Below, piece by piece: positions 44,035 to 53,528 of a DNA stretch of 58,006 nucleotides. The notes under the pieces were generated by a model. The model saw only the letters and a list, made by a program, of their open reading frames with translations. It was not told where the DNA came from and ran no database searches. Source of the DNA: an uncultured Muribaculaceae bacterium (lineage in GTDB: Bacteria; Bacteroidota; Bacteroidia; Bacteroidales; Muribaculaceae); NCBI GenBank assembly GCA_947629175.1, contig CANRCT010000020.1, positions 1-58,006 on the forward strand, written 5' to 3'. How positions within the stretch are numbered: position 1 is the stretch's first letter; each line of letters starts with the position of its first letter. Both the position numbers and the translations under genes were made by a program.

Positions 44035-44814
44035 ATGATTTGTAAACGCGGAAATATAATAAATGCCATAGCGGTATCGGCCGCTCTTGTCATCATGCTC
44101 GTTTTGCCGGCCGGAAGAGCTCACGCACAGGGTTTCGTGTCCTTTGCACCCGCGAAGCAGTTTGTGGAAGTGGATATCCATCTGCTCGGAGGCGGAAGCG
44201 GTCTTACCCAGAATTACGCATCATGCTTCGATGAGATACGTGAGATCAACACCTCGATGGGCGGCAGCTATGGTGTGGGAGCCGGAGCCGTCTTCGGCCT
44301 TAATTCGTTTCTCGGGCTTGGCACGGAGTTTAATCTGCTGTTGAACCATTGCAGTATGGATATGGCCGTCAGCAACGACGATGCCACGACTGTGAGCAAT
44401 ATATTTCTCCGCAACCGTTACTGTTATGCCAATATTCCGGTATTCTTGTCGTTCAGATTCCACGTGTTCGGTCCGGTAAGATGGAATGTCGACGCAGGTC
44501 TGTTCTATCAGTACGGTCTTTCCGGATCACAGAGCCAGACGATATTCAATTCGGAAATTAATGATCTGGGGCAGCTCGTTCCAAGTGTGGTCAAGAGCAA
44601 GCCGGATTATTTCAATAGCAAGGATACGTTCATCAACTCATTCCGCCGCAGCGACATAGGTCTGCATTTGTCCACGGCCCTGCAGTTCGGGAGCCATTTT
44701 GCCGTCGGGGCGAGGCTTCAGGTCGGCTTCAAGAATGTAGCACGCACCGACGGAATCGTCTCGCCGCGTATCCACAATTATAATTTCAGCGCCCTTGCGG
44801 CATATAAGTTCTGA
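44035..44814 (+). CDS. Outer-membrane beta-barrel protein
   Basis: 259 aa. Signal peptide AVSAALVIMLVLPAGRAHAQ, then strand-like repeats (GVGAGAVFGLNSFLGLG, RYCYANIPVFLSFRFHV, VGARLQVGF) and a closing strand YNFSALAAYKF with a C-terminal Phe. It is in the PorT-like/outer membrane beta-barrel superfamily with unknown function. It lies between the M28 enzyme and glnS on the same strand, with 30-170 bp gaps. Confidence 0.82.
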   Translation: MICKRGNIINAIAVSAALVIMLVLPAGRAHAQGFVSFAPAKQFVEVDIHLLGGGSGLTQNYASCFDEIREINTSMGGSYGVGAGAVFGLNSFLGLGTEFNLLLNHCSMDMAVSNDDATTVSNIFLRNRYCYANIPVFLSFRFHVFGPVRWNVDAGLFYQYGLSGSQSQTIFNSEINDLGQLVPSVVKSKPDYFNSKDTFINSFRRSDIGLHLSTALQFGSHFAVGARLQVGFKNVARTDGIVSPRIHNYNFSALAAYKF

Positions 44815-44850
44815 CAACAACGATTATTACTATTACATCATCATTATCAT

Positions 44851-46557
44851 ATGACTGAAGAAAAAGACATGCAGCCTGCTGCGGAGCCCCGCGGCCTCAA
44901 TTTCGTAGAGCAGATAGTGGCCGATGACCTGCGTGAAGGAAAGAACGGCGGACGACTGAATACCCGTTTTCCGCCTGAGCCCAACGGATATCTTCATATC
45001 GGACACGCCAAGGCTATCTGCATGGACTTCGGGGTCGCCGAGCGTTTTGGCGGCACTTGCAATCTCCGCTTTGACGATACCAATCCTGTAAAGGAGGACG
45101 TGGAATATGTCGATGCGATACGCGACGACATCCACTGGCTCGGATTTGACTGGGGCAACCGTGAGTATTATGCAAGCGATTATTTCCCCCAGCTCTTTGA
45201 TCTCGCATGCCGCATGATCAGGGAGGGTAAGGCTTATGTCGACGATCAGAGTTCGGAAGAGATAGCGCGTCAGAAAGGCACCCCCACCGAACCCGGACAG
45301 GAGAGCCCTTTCCGCAGCCGTACTCCCGAAGAGAATCTCGATCTTTTCATGCGCATGAATGCGGGAGAATTCGACGAGGGGTCGCGTGTGCTGCGTGCCA
45401 AGATAGATATGGCGTCGCCCAACATGCATTTCCGTGATCCGATAATGTATCGCATCATCAAGACGCCCCACCACCGCACAGGCGACAAATGGAAAGTGTA
45501 TCCCATGTATGACTTTGCCCATGGTCAGAGCGACTATTTCGAAGGGGTCACCCATTCGATATGCACGCTGGAATTTGTGGTTCACCGGCCGCTTTACGAG
45601 TATTTTGTCAAGGAGCTCGCCGACGAATCATACTGCCCGCGACAGATCGAGTTCAACCGTCTGAATCTGACTTATACCGTCATGTCGAAGCGCAAGCTTC
45701 TGCAGCTTGTCAAGGAGGGGCTGGTCGACGGCTGGGACGACCCCCGCATGCCGACCATCTCCGGTATGCGCCGCCGTGGCTATACTCCCCGGTCGATCCG
45801 TAATTTCATCGACAAGATCGGTTATACCAAATATGAGGCCCTCAACAGTGTGTCGCTCCTTGAGCATGCCGTGCGCGATGATCTCAACGCCATCGCCACG
45901 CGCGGCATGGCCGTCATCAATCCCGTAAAGCTGATCATCACCAATTATCCCGAAGATAAAGAGGAGATGCTCTCGATGGACAACAATCCCGAGCAGCCCG
46001 ACAGCGGCACTCACTCTATGCCTTTCAGCCGGGAACTTTACATAGAGCGCGAAGACTTCATGGAAAATCCCCCGAAGAAATTCTTCCGTCTCGCTCCCGA
46101 TCAGGAAGTGCGTCTCAAGGGAGGATATATCATAAAATGCACAGGAGTCAAAAAAGCCGGTGACGGCACGATTGAGGAGATCTACTGCACGTATGATCCT
46201 GACACCCGCAGCGGCCTGCCCGGAAGCATGCGTAAGGTGAAGGGCACGCTTCACTGGGTATCGGCACGCCACGCGGTGGATGCTACGGTGAAACTCTATG
46301 ACCGGCTTTTCAATGTGGAAAATCCGGCGGCCGAGACCGAGCGCGACTTCCGCGAACTGCTCAATCCCGACTCGCTCATTACTGTGGAAGGTGTGAAGAT
46401 TGAGCCCTTCCTTGCGGAGAATGCACGCCCGGGAGAGCATTTCCAGTTCCAGCGTATCGGGTATTTCACCCCCGACCGCTCGTCGTCATCCGGCCGGCTG
46501 GTGTTCAACCGGACAATCGCTCTGAAAGACAGTTGGGAAAAAGAACAGAAAAAGTGA
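44851..46557 (+). CDS. glnS: Glutaminyl-tRNA synthetase
   Basis: 568-aa class I synthetase. PPEPNGYLHIGHAKA holds the HIGH motif and VMSKRKL the KMSKS loop. FDDTNP, RMPTISGMRRRGY and the C-terminal anticodon-binding barrel (YCTYDPDTRSG) are present. It charges tRNA-Gln directly, so this organism would not need the amidotransferase route for Gln. The ATG at 44851 is the family start. Confidence 0.97.
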   Translation: MTEEKDMQPAAEPRGLNFVEQIVADDLREGKNGGRLNTRFPPEPNGYLHIGHAKAICMDFGVAERFGGTCNLRFDDTNPVKEDVEYVDAIRDDIHWLGFDWGNREYYASDYFPQLFDLACRMIREGKAYVDDQSSEEIARQKGTPTEPGQESPFRSRTPEENLDLFMRMNAGEFDEGSRVLRAKIDMASPNMHFRDPIMYRIIKTPHHRTGDKWKVYPMYDFAHGQSDYFEGVTHSICTLEFVVHRPLYEYFVKELADESYCPRQIEFNRLNLTYTVMSKRKLLQLVKEGLVDGWDDPRMPTISGMRRRGYTPRSIRNFIDKIGYTKYEALNSVSLLEHAVRDDLNAIATRGMAVINPVKLIITNYPEDKEEMLSMDNNPEQPDSGTHSMPFSRELYIEREDFMENPPKKFFRLAPDQEVRLKGGYIIKCTGVKKAGDGTIEEIYCTYDPDTRSGLPGSMRKVKGTLHWVSARHAVDATVKLYDRLFNVENPAAETERDFRELLNPDSLITVEGVKIEPFLAENARPGEHFQFQRIGYFTPDRSSSSGRLVFNRTIALKDSWEKEQKK

Positions 46558-46564
46558 CGGCCTG

Positions 46565-48007
46565 GTGAGCAGACTTGACGACGCACACAATAGCTACAAC
46601 GACGAACTGAAGCGGCTTTACGACCGTTTCAGAGAGGAAGCGGGGCACCCCGACGCCTATTTCGACGAGGACGATCTTATCGAGATTTTCGATTATGCCT
46701 CCGATATGGCCGACGATGCCACGCGCCTCGAAGTGCTGATGGCGGGGGCGCGTCTATATCCTTCGAGCGAGCCTCTGATGCAGCGCAAGGCCTGTCTGGT
46801 GTTGGACACCTCGGGCGATGAAGCGGCGCGGCGCGCGCTGGCGCCTATAGCTGATTCGGTGATCGGACGGCTTCTGGCGTTGCGTATCGACAAGCCTCCA
46901 CATGAGGAGGCCCGCAACAGGCTCGAAGGCATTATCGCCGTAGCGACAGACTTTGAGGACGAATGGATCATACAGCTTGTGCAGACGGCGTCGGAAATCG
47001 GCGAGTTCGCGTGGCTGGTGGAATCGAAGGACCGCATCATGCGTCTGACGGATTATCCGCAGACTTTCCTTTACGAAATGGTTGAGGCGGCGCGTCTCAA
47101 TTTCGATTATGAGGTGGCGGCCGCGTGCGCCGAGCAGCTTACTGATCTTGAGCCTTTCAACGGAGAGTTCTGGGAAAGTCTTGCCGATATCCAGATTACG
47201 AATTCGAAATTTACTGAAGGACTGAATGCCGCCGACTATGCGCTGGCCATAAACCCTGGCTCAGTCAAGGCCCTGATGCTCAAGGCACAGGCGCTGTATG
47301 AACTCAACCGGCCCACTGACGAAGTCGTCAGGTGGCTTGACGATGCCATAGCTGTCGATCCCGACGATCCGGCGCCATCGCATTATAAGGCTCTCGTGCT
47401 TTATGCGGCAGGATTCAATTCCATGGCTGTCGACACTCTCGAAGCATTCCGTCACCGTCATCCCGATGACTTTCCGACTCTGGAATACCTCAACACCATT
47501 ACCGACGGAGCTATCGGCTCCGACGCACTGATGGAGGTGATGGAAGAAGAGGATGCGGGCGATGACGACTGGAATGCCAAAGCGGAAGAGCTTATCCGGG
47601 CCGGACGTCATGGAGCCGCCGTCAACCTGCTTGTGTCGAGCTTCCGTCTGCGTCATACCCCTCCGGTATCTTTGATGTTCGTCGAGCTGTATGTATGCCG
47701 CCGCTATAAGGAACTGCAGGATTTCATTGATCTCTCCTCCATAGCCGGCTGGAACCTGCGGCTGCCTGAACGTCTGGCATATCTGCTGTCGCTTCTGCGC
47801 ACTGGAGCTGACGGTCAGAAAGTGCTTGCCGTGATTTCGCAGACGGAGGCGCTGCTTGAAGCGGATGTCTCCGACGAGCGCCGCATTCAGGCTTCCCCGC
47901 TGGAGATCGCCGGCTACAGAGCCGTGACATCTGCTATCCGACGGGCCGTTCTCGCGGGTCAGCAGGTAGATCTCGATGCCATAGATCCATTCCCGGCGGT
48001 AAAATAA
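46565..48007 (+). CDS. Tetratricopeptide-repeat protein
   Basis: 480 aa, starting at a GTG 7 bp behind glnS. Helical repeats of TPR type run through the middle (EFWESLADIQITNSKFTEGLNAADYALAINPG...ALYELNRPTDEVVRWLDDAIAVDPDDP), with an acidic N-terminal region. No signal peptide, so cytoplasmic. Proteins of this kind follow glnS in other Bacteroidetes, but no function can be stated. Confidence 0.85.
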   Translation: MSRLDDAHNSYNDELKRLYDRFREEAGHPDAYFDEDDLIEIFDYASDMADDATRLEVLMAGARLYPSSEPLMQRKACLVLDTSGDEAARRALAPIADSVIGRLLALRIDKPPHEEARNRLEGIIAVATDFEDEWIIQLVQTASEIGEFAWLVESKDRIMRLTDYPQTFLYEMVEAARLNFDYEVAAACAEQLTDLEPFNGEFWESLADIQITNSKFTEGLNAADYALAINPGSVKALMLKAQALYELNRPTDEVVRWLDDAIAVDPDDPAPSHYKALVLYAAGFNSMAVDTLEAFRHRHPDDFPTLEYLNTITDGAIGSDALMEVMEEEDAGDDDWNAKAEELIRAGRHGAAVNLLVSSFRLRHTPPVSLMFVELYVCRRYKELQDFIDLSSIAGWNLRLPERLAYLLSLLRTGADGQKVLAVISQTEALLEADVSDERRIQASPLEIAGYRAVTSAIRRAVLAGQQVDLDAIDPFPAVK

Positions 48008-48073
48008 TTTTTGCGGCATCCGACAAAATCGGTCGACACGTGTTATAAATATTGAACCATAAAATCATCAGTT

Positions 48074-48763
48074 ATGAAAAAATATTTGGCTGAAGGAATC
48101 GGTACAATGTTCCTCGTGTTGATGGCTTGCGGCAGTGCCGTGCTTGCAGGTCCGAAGATCGGCGTCCTCGGCATAGGATTGTGTTTCGGCCTTGTGCTGA
48201 TATGTCTCTGTTATTGCATCGGCAACATCTCCGGCTGCCATGTGAATCCGGCCGTGTCGTTCGCCATGTTCGTTTCAGGCAAGCTCTCCGGCCGTGATCT
48301 GTGTGGCTACGTGGTGGCCCAGCTGCTCGGAGCGGCTGTCGGAGCCGGTTTCCTCTATTGGTTTGTCAACATGGACATGGGCTTCGATTTCGGAGGCGTC
48401 ACAGGCGACAATATACTGGCAGCCAACGTGCTTCAGCCAGGAGCTACCTCAGGCATGGCTCTTCTGATGGAGATTCTCTTCACATTTTTCTTTGTCCTGA
48501 CGATCCTTGGCGTCACAGATGAGAAGCATGGTTTCGGACGTTTCGCAGGTATCGCCATCGGTATAGCTCTCGGATTGGTAAATATCGTAGGCATTCCTGT
48601 CGACAACTGTTCGGTCAATCCTGCCAGAAGCTTCGGCCCGGCACTTTTCTCGCCCGACGCCTGGGGCGACTTCTGGATTATGGTAGTAGGCCCTCTGGCA
48701 GGCGCTTTGATAGCCGTTCTTGCCTGGAAGGCTATCTCCGGTGCGCGCACTGCGATCGAATGA
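48074..48763 (+). CDS. aqpZ: Aquaporin Z-like channel
   Basis: 229-aa major intrinsic protein with six membrane segments and both NPA boxes: GCHVNPAVSF and NCSVNPARSF. The Arg after the second NPA and small pore residues favour a water-selective aquaporin over a glycerol facilitator. It has its own terminator downstream. Confidence 0.93.
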   Translation: MKKYLAEGIGTMFLVLMACGSAVLAGPKIGVLGIGLCFGLVLICLCYCIGNISGCHVNPAVSFAMFVSGKLSGRDLCGYVVAQLLGAAVGAGFLYWFVNMDMGFDFGGVTGDNILAANVLQPGATSGMALLMEILFTFFFVLTILGVTDEKHGFGRFAGIAIGIALGLVNIVGIPVDNCSVNPARSFGPALFSPDAWGDFWIMVVGPLAGALIAVLAWKAISGARTAIE

Positions 48764-48797
48764 CATACAGGCGCCTTAATGGCGCACAGGCATTAGA

Positions 48798-48830
48798 AGC
48801 TATGGCGGCGATATCGGCCGCCATAGCTTT
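48798..48830 (+). terminator. Terminator behind aqpZ
   Basis: Stem AGCTATGGCGGC / GCCGCCATAGCT with a short loop, followed by TTTT. The rest of the gap to 49018 contains a -7 box and no gene. Confidence 0.75.
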
Positions 48831-48971
48831 TACGTGGTCAGACAGGATTGTAATTACTGGAATTATTCCGCCCGGATCGCGGAGAGAGGAGGAGAGAGGG
48901 TAAAGCTGGCGTGAATGCCGGTGAAATTCAAACACTCTCTAAAAAATGAGGCGAAATTGATTTCTTTTTCC

Positions 48972-48979
48972 TAATTTTG
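48972..48979 (+). promoter_or_regulatory. Putative -7 box of topA
   Basis: TAATTTTG, 38 bp before the topA ATG. Confidence 0.5.
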
Positions 48980-49017
48980 CCGGATGATTTAACGAATGAA
49001 GTGTTAAGCTCTCAGAT

Positions 49018-51354
49018 ATGGTCAAGAATCTCGTCATTGTAGAGTCGCCCGCAAAGGCGAAAACTATCGGAAAGTTTCTCGGTCCCGATTATACGGTGAT
49101 GTCGAGCTACGGTCACATACGCGACCTCGCTCCCAATAATCTGGGCATAGATACCGACAATGGTTTTCAGCCCGAATATGTCATACCCGATGAAAAGCGT
49201 CAGCTGGTGCGCGACCTTCGCAAGGCAGCCTCGCAGGCATCGATGGTGTGGCTCGCTTCCGATGAAGACCGCGAGGGAGAAGCCATATCATGGCATCTGT
49301 ACGAGGTGCTGGGGCTTAAGCCGGAGAAAACACGGCGCATAGTATTCCACGAGATCACAAAGGACGCCATACTCCATGCCATAGCTAATCCGCGCGAGAT
49401 CGACCTCAATCTTGTCGACGCGCAACAGGCAAGGCGTGTGCTTGACCGTATAGTCGGTTTCGAATTGTCGCCTGTGTTGTGGCGCAAGATCCGTCCGGCA
49501 CTTTCGGCCGGAAGAGTGCAGTCGGTAGCTGTCAGGCTCATTGTGGAGCGTGAGGAGGAGATCAAGGCTTTCAGGCCCGAACCTTACTTCCGTGTTACCG
49601 GCCGGTTTGCCATCCCTGAAGGCACTCTCGACGGGGAATATTCCCGCCGTCTGCCGGCTGAGGATGAGGCAAAACGTCTGCTTGACGAGTGTTCAAAAGC
49701 GTCATTCGCTATTTCCGACATAAATGTAAAACCGCTGCGTAAAAGTCCGGCTCCGCCGTTCACTACTTCCACGCTTCAACAGGAAGCATCGCGTAAACTC
49801 GGCTTCTCGGTGAGCAAGACGATGATGGTGGCCCAGCATCTGTATGAAGCGGGACACATTACGTATATGCGTACCGATTCGCTTAACCTCTCCACTCTGG
49901 CTCTCAATTCGATAGCAAAAGTAGTGGGCGACACGATGGGAGCCGAATACTTAAAGCGACGCACCTATCACACATCATCCAAGGGCGCTCAGGAGGCGCA
50001 TGAGGCTATCAGGCCTACATATGCAGAGAGGCCCGCGATATCGGGCAATGCCGATGAACAGCGTCTTTACTCACTTATCTGGAAGCGGACTGTCGCATCG
50101 CAGATGGCCGACGCCCAACTTGAGAAGACCACCGTGGAGATCGGGGCCCCGGGAGTCGACGGGCATTTCACGGCCTCGGGCGAGGTGATAAAATTCGACG
50201 GATTTCTCCGTCTGTATATCGAAGGTACCGACGACGACAGCGACGTGGCTGCTCCCGGCTCGACGCTTCTGCCCCCGGTGAAAAAAGGAGAGGCTTTGAC
50301 ACCGATCTCCATAGAGGCAGTCCAGCGGTTCACGCAGGCGCCTCCGCGGTACACTGAAGCCTCTCTTGTCAAGAAAATGGAAGAGCTGGGCATCGGTAGA
50401 CCGTCGACATATGCTCCCACCATCTCAACGATTCAGCAGCGTGAATATATTGTCAAGGGCGACCGTCCGGGCGAGCCACGGGATTTCGTGGTGTTGAGCA
50501 TGGCTGGCGGCAAACTGAGCCGCACTGTGAAAACCGAAAATACCGGTTCGGATCGCGGCAAGCTGATCCCCACTGATACAGGTACGATAGTCAATGAATT
50601 CCTTACCAACTACTTCCCGAATGTCCTCGACTATAACTTCACTGCCAGGGTCGAAGAGCGTTTCGACAAGATAGCCGAAGGCGACGCGCAGTGGAGCCAT
50701 GAGATAGGGGAGTTTTATGATGTGTTCCATCCCGAGGTGAAACAGGCTTCTGACATGAGGCTCGAACACCGTGTCGGAGAGAGATTGCTTGGCAAGGATC
50801 CGGCATCGGGGCGCTCGGTTTATGTCAAGATCGGTCGTTTCGGTCCGGTCGTTCAGATCGGTGACAGCACAGATGAGGAGAAACCGCAGTTTGCATCGCT
50901 CCGCAGGGATCAGTCGGTGCTCGACATTACTCTGGAGGAAGCCTTGAAGTTGTTCGAGCTGCCTCGCGTGCTCGGTTCATATGAGGATGCCGAGGTGAGT
51001 GTCGGCCTGGGGCGTTTCGGGCCCTACGTGAAGCATGCCGGTAAATTCGTCAGCATACCGAAGGATATGGCTCCGCTTGACGTCACTCTCGATCAGGCGA
51101 TAGCCCTTATCGAGGAGAAGCGTCAGGCAGAGATCAAGAAGACAGTGAAGGAATTTTCTGAAGATCCCGACGTGAAGATACTCAACGGCCGTTATGGTGT
51201 ATATATCCATGCCGGAGGCAATAACTATAAGATTCCGAAGACGGTGACCGATCCGGCCTCACTTACTATAGAGCAGGTCAGAGAGATAATGGCCAAGCAG
51301 GATGCCGCGCCAAAACGCTCGACACGACGCTCAGCAACCACTCGACGCAAATGA
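49018..51354 (+). CDS. topA: DNA topoisomerase I
   Basis: 778-aa type IA topoisomerase that relaxes negative supercoils. Toprim domain (VKNLVIVESPAKAKTIGKFL, ASDEDREGEAISWH), catalytic Tyr in GHITYMRTDSL, ending in C-terminal Toprim_Crpt-type repeats (GRFGPYVKHAGKFVSIPK) and a Lys/Arg-rich tail (STRRSATTRRK). No zinc-ribbon cysteines are visible, as is usual for Bacteroidetes TopA. The stop overlaps the next gene by 4 bp. Confidence 0.97.
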   Translation: MVKNLVIVESPAKAKTIGKFLGPDYTVMSSYGHIRDLAPNNLGIDTDNGFQPEYVIPDEKRQLVRDLRKAASQASMVWLASDEDREGEAISWHLYEVLGLKPEKTRRIVFHEITKDAILHAIANPREIDLNLVDAQQARRVLDRIVGFELSPVLWRKIRPALSAGRVQSVAVRLIVEREEEIKAFRPEPYFRVTGRFAIPEGTLDGEYSRRLPAEDEAKRLLDECSKASFAISDINVKPLRKSPAPPFTTSTLQQEASRKLGFSVSKTMMVAQHLYEAGHITYMRTDSLNLSTLALNSIAKVVGDTMGAEYLKRRTYHTSSKGAQEAHEAIRPTYAERPAISGNADEQRLYSLIWKRTVASQMADAQLEKTTVEIGAPGVDGHFTASGEVIKFDGFLRLYIEGTDDDSDVAAPGSTLLPPVKKGEALTPISIEAVQRFTQAPPRYTEASLVKKMEELGIGRPSTYAPTISTIQQREYIVKGDRPGEPRDFVVLSMAGGKLSRTVKTENTGSDRGKLIPTDTGTIVNEFLTNYFPNVLDYNFTARVEERFDKIAEGDAQWSHEIGEFYDVFHPEVKQASDMRLEHRVGERLLGKDPASGRSVYVKIGRFGPVVQIGDSTDEEKPQFASLRRDQSVLDITLEEALKLFELPRVLGSYEDAEVSVGLGRFGPYVKHAGKFVSIPKDMAPLDVTLDQAIALIEEKRQAEIKKTVKEFSEDPDVKILNGRYGVYIHAGGNNYKIPKTVTDPASLTIEQVREIMAKQDAAPKRSTRRSATTRRK

Positions 51355-52334
51355 ACAGCAGACCACGCAATTTCAAGCCAGGAGCCGAACGCACAGCGTT
51401 TGTCCCCGACCGTATAGAGACTTATCAGGTGAAAGAGGAGTGCGGCCTGCTCGATTTCCTGCTGGCGTCGATGCCTCAGAGGAAACGCACCAATGTGAAG
51501 GAGCTCCTCAAGCATCGTCAGGTCGCTGTCGGAACGCTCCCGGTGACACAGTTTGACCATCCCCTCAAACCGGGCGATGAGATCAGGGTAAACCTTACTC
51601 GCGAATTCAAGGTCTTCTATCACCGCAGGATGAAGCTCGTTTATGAGGACGATGACATCATAGTGGTCAACAAAGGCTATGGACTTCTCTCCATAGGCAA
51701 CGACAAGGTGCGCGAAGGTACAGCCTACTCTATCCTCCGGGAATATGTGAAGTGGGGCGATCCGCGCAACAAGATATTCATCGTCCATCGTCTCGACCGC
51801 GACACCTCCGGACTCATGGTTTTCGCCAAAAACGAGAAAGCGAAGGAGACCCTGCAGCACAACTGGAACAATATGGTGCTGGAGCGCCGATACCTCGCTG
51901 TCACCGAAGGAACTCCCGAGCCATCGACCGGCACTTACAGAAGTTATCTTACGGAAAACTCCGTCCACGAAGTCTATTCCACCGATAAGCCTGAAGAGGG
52001 CAAACTCGCTGTCACAAGATATACCACTCTCAAATCCTCCAATCCCTACGCGATGCTTCAGGTAGAGCTTGATACGGGCAGGAAGAACCAGATAAGAGTG
52101 CACATGTCGGAGCTGGGATGCCCCATCAGCGGCGATCGCCGCTACGGCGGACACAGCAATGTGATCCACCGTCTTGCGCTCCATGCACAGACCCTGAGGT
52201 TCGTCCATCCGGTGACACGACGCGAAATGGCATTTTCCACTCCTGTCCCGTCATCGTTCGAGCGGCTTCTCTCATATCATAAGCCGCTGCCGAAGGATCC
52301 CGCGCCTGTCCGCGAGGAGGAGTATGACGATTGA
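51351..52334 (+). CDS. RluA-family pseudouridine synthase
   Basis: 327 aa. An S4-like N-terminal segment (LLKHRQVAVGTLPVTQFDHPL) and the catalytic HRLDRDTSGLMVFA motif (Asp nucleophile). RKNQIRVHMSELGCPISGDRRYGG is the family's C-terminal block. Substrate (23S rRNA or tRNA) cannot be fixed from this. It is translationally coupled to topA (ATGA overlap). Confidence 0.9.
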   Translation: MNSRPRNFKPGAERTAFVPDRIETYQVKEECGLLDFLLASMPQRKRTNVKELLKHRQVAVGTLPVTQFDHPLKPGDEIRVNLTREFKVFYHRRMKLVYEDDDIIVVNKGYGLLSIGNDKVREGTAYSILREYVKWGDPRNKIFIVHRLDRDTSGLMVFAKNEKAKETLQHNWNNMVLERRYLAVTEGTPEPSTGTYRSYLTENSVHEVYSTDKPEEGKLAVTRYTTLKSSNPYAMLQVELDTGRKNQIRVHMSELGCPISGDRRYGGHSNVIHRLALHAQTLRFVHPVTRREMAFSTPVPSSFERLLSYHKPLPKDPAPVREEEYDD

Positions 52335-52378
52335 GCGACTTTTATTACCGACCATAAATCTCATAATAATACACAAAT

Positions 52379-53428
52379 ATGAAAAGACTACAGAAAGCTG
52401 CCTTGGCTACGGCAGCAATCATGTCAGCCACAGCATGCCTCGACGGCTGCAGGCAAGCCTCTTCTACGGCTTCGGAAGTAGCAACCGACTCAGCGTCACA
52501 GATCGTTGTGGCCTACGTCACCGGATGGAGCAGCTGTATGCCCGATCCGAGCCAGATGACCCACATCAACTATGCGTTCGGCAAGGTGACTCCGAGTTTT
52601 GATTCAGTCACGGTTCAGAACCCGGCGCGTCTCGATTCAGTAGTAGCCCTGCGGCAGATCAATCCTGATCTGAAGATTATGCTCTCCGTCGGCGGATGGG
52701 GTGCCGGCAACTTCAGCGAGATGGCAGCCGACTCAGCTCTCCGTGCGAAATTTGCCGAAGACTGTCTGGCCAAGGTGGAGCGTTACGGACTCGACGGCAT
52801 CGATATCGACTGGGAATATCCGACCAGCAGCTCGTCGGGCATCTCTTCGTCGCCCGACGATACAGAGAATTTCACACTGCTCATGAAGCAGCTCCGGTCT
52901 ACTCTCGGCTCCGAACGGCTTCTGACGCTCGCTACAATCTGGAGCGCGAAGTATATAGATTTCAAGGCGATCATGCCCTACGTGGATTTCGTCAATATCA
53001 TGTCGTATGACATGTCGCCGGCTTCAAGCGGACGCCCCCATGCGCCGCTCTATGCAAGCGAGGCGTCGGGCACCCACTCGGCCGACTCTGCCTACCGCGC
53101 TCATCTTGCAGCAGGAGTCCCCGCGGAGAAGCTCGTGCTCGGCCTTCCGTTCTATGGCCGCGGTGTGGATCCCTACCCCGACTATATGGACTACAAGGAT
53201 CTTAAAGTGCTTCCCGGCACAGTGGAGATCTATGACTCCATCGCCGAGACTCCCTATATGGCCGATTCCGTCAGCGGCCGCATACTCATGGGCTTCGAGA
53301 ATCAGCGTTCGATGGCTGCAAAACTTCATTACATCAAGGAGAAAGGCATGCTCGGCGCCATGTATTGGGAATACTGCGCCGACAACGGTGATCTCGCCCA
53401 GCAGGTAGCTGACAGCATACTCCATTGA
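52379..53428 (+). CDS. GH18 chitinase-like lipoprotein
   Basis: 349 aa. Signal peptide with a lipobox-like end (SATAC, Cys at about residue 20), then a GH18 TIM barrel. MLSVGGWG and DGIDIDWEYP (acid Glu), plus MSYDMSP and GLPFYGRG, are the classic GH18 blocks. Length is short for multi-domain chitinases. Likely activities are chitinase or endo-beta-N-acetylglucosaminidase on glycans at the cell surface. Confidence 0.91.
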   Translation: MKRLQKAALATAAIMSATACLDGCRQASSTASEVATDSASQIVVAYVTGWSSCMPDPSQMTHINYAFGKVTPSFDSVTVQNPARLDSVVALRQINPDLKIMLSVGGWGAGNFSEMAADSALRAKFAEDCLAKVERYGLDGIDIDWEYPTSSSSGISSSPDDTENFTLLMKQLRSTLGSERLLTLATIWSAKYIDFKAIMPYVDFVNIMSYDMSPASSGRPHAPLYASEASGTHSADSAYRAHLAAGVPAEKLVLGLPFYGRGVDPYPDYMDYKDLKVLPGTVEIYDSIAETPYMADSVSGRILMGFENQRSMAAKLHYIKEKGMLGAMYWEYCADNGDLAQQVADSILH

Positions 53429-53462
53429 ATCGGGAGAAGTCTGAAAACGACAAAATAACTGA

Positions 53463-53506
53463 AATGCGGATGCCACGCTGATGGATAGTGGCATCCGCAT
53501 TTTTTG
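53463..53506 (+). terminator. Terminator between GH18 gene and convergent permease
   Basis: 14-bp stem AATGCGGATGCCAC / GTGGCATCCGCATT with an 11-nt loop and five or more T. It can serve the plus-strand gene. Confidence 0.9.
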
Positions 53507-53528
53507 TTGCCGGTATGGGATGGGGCGA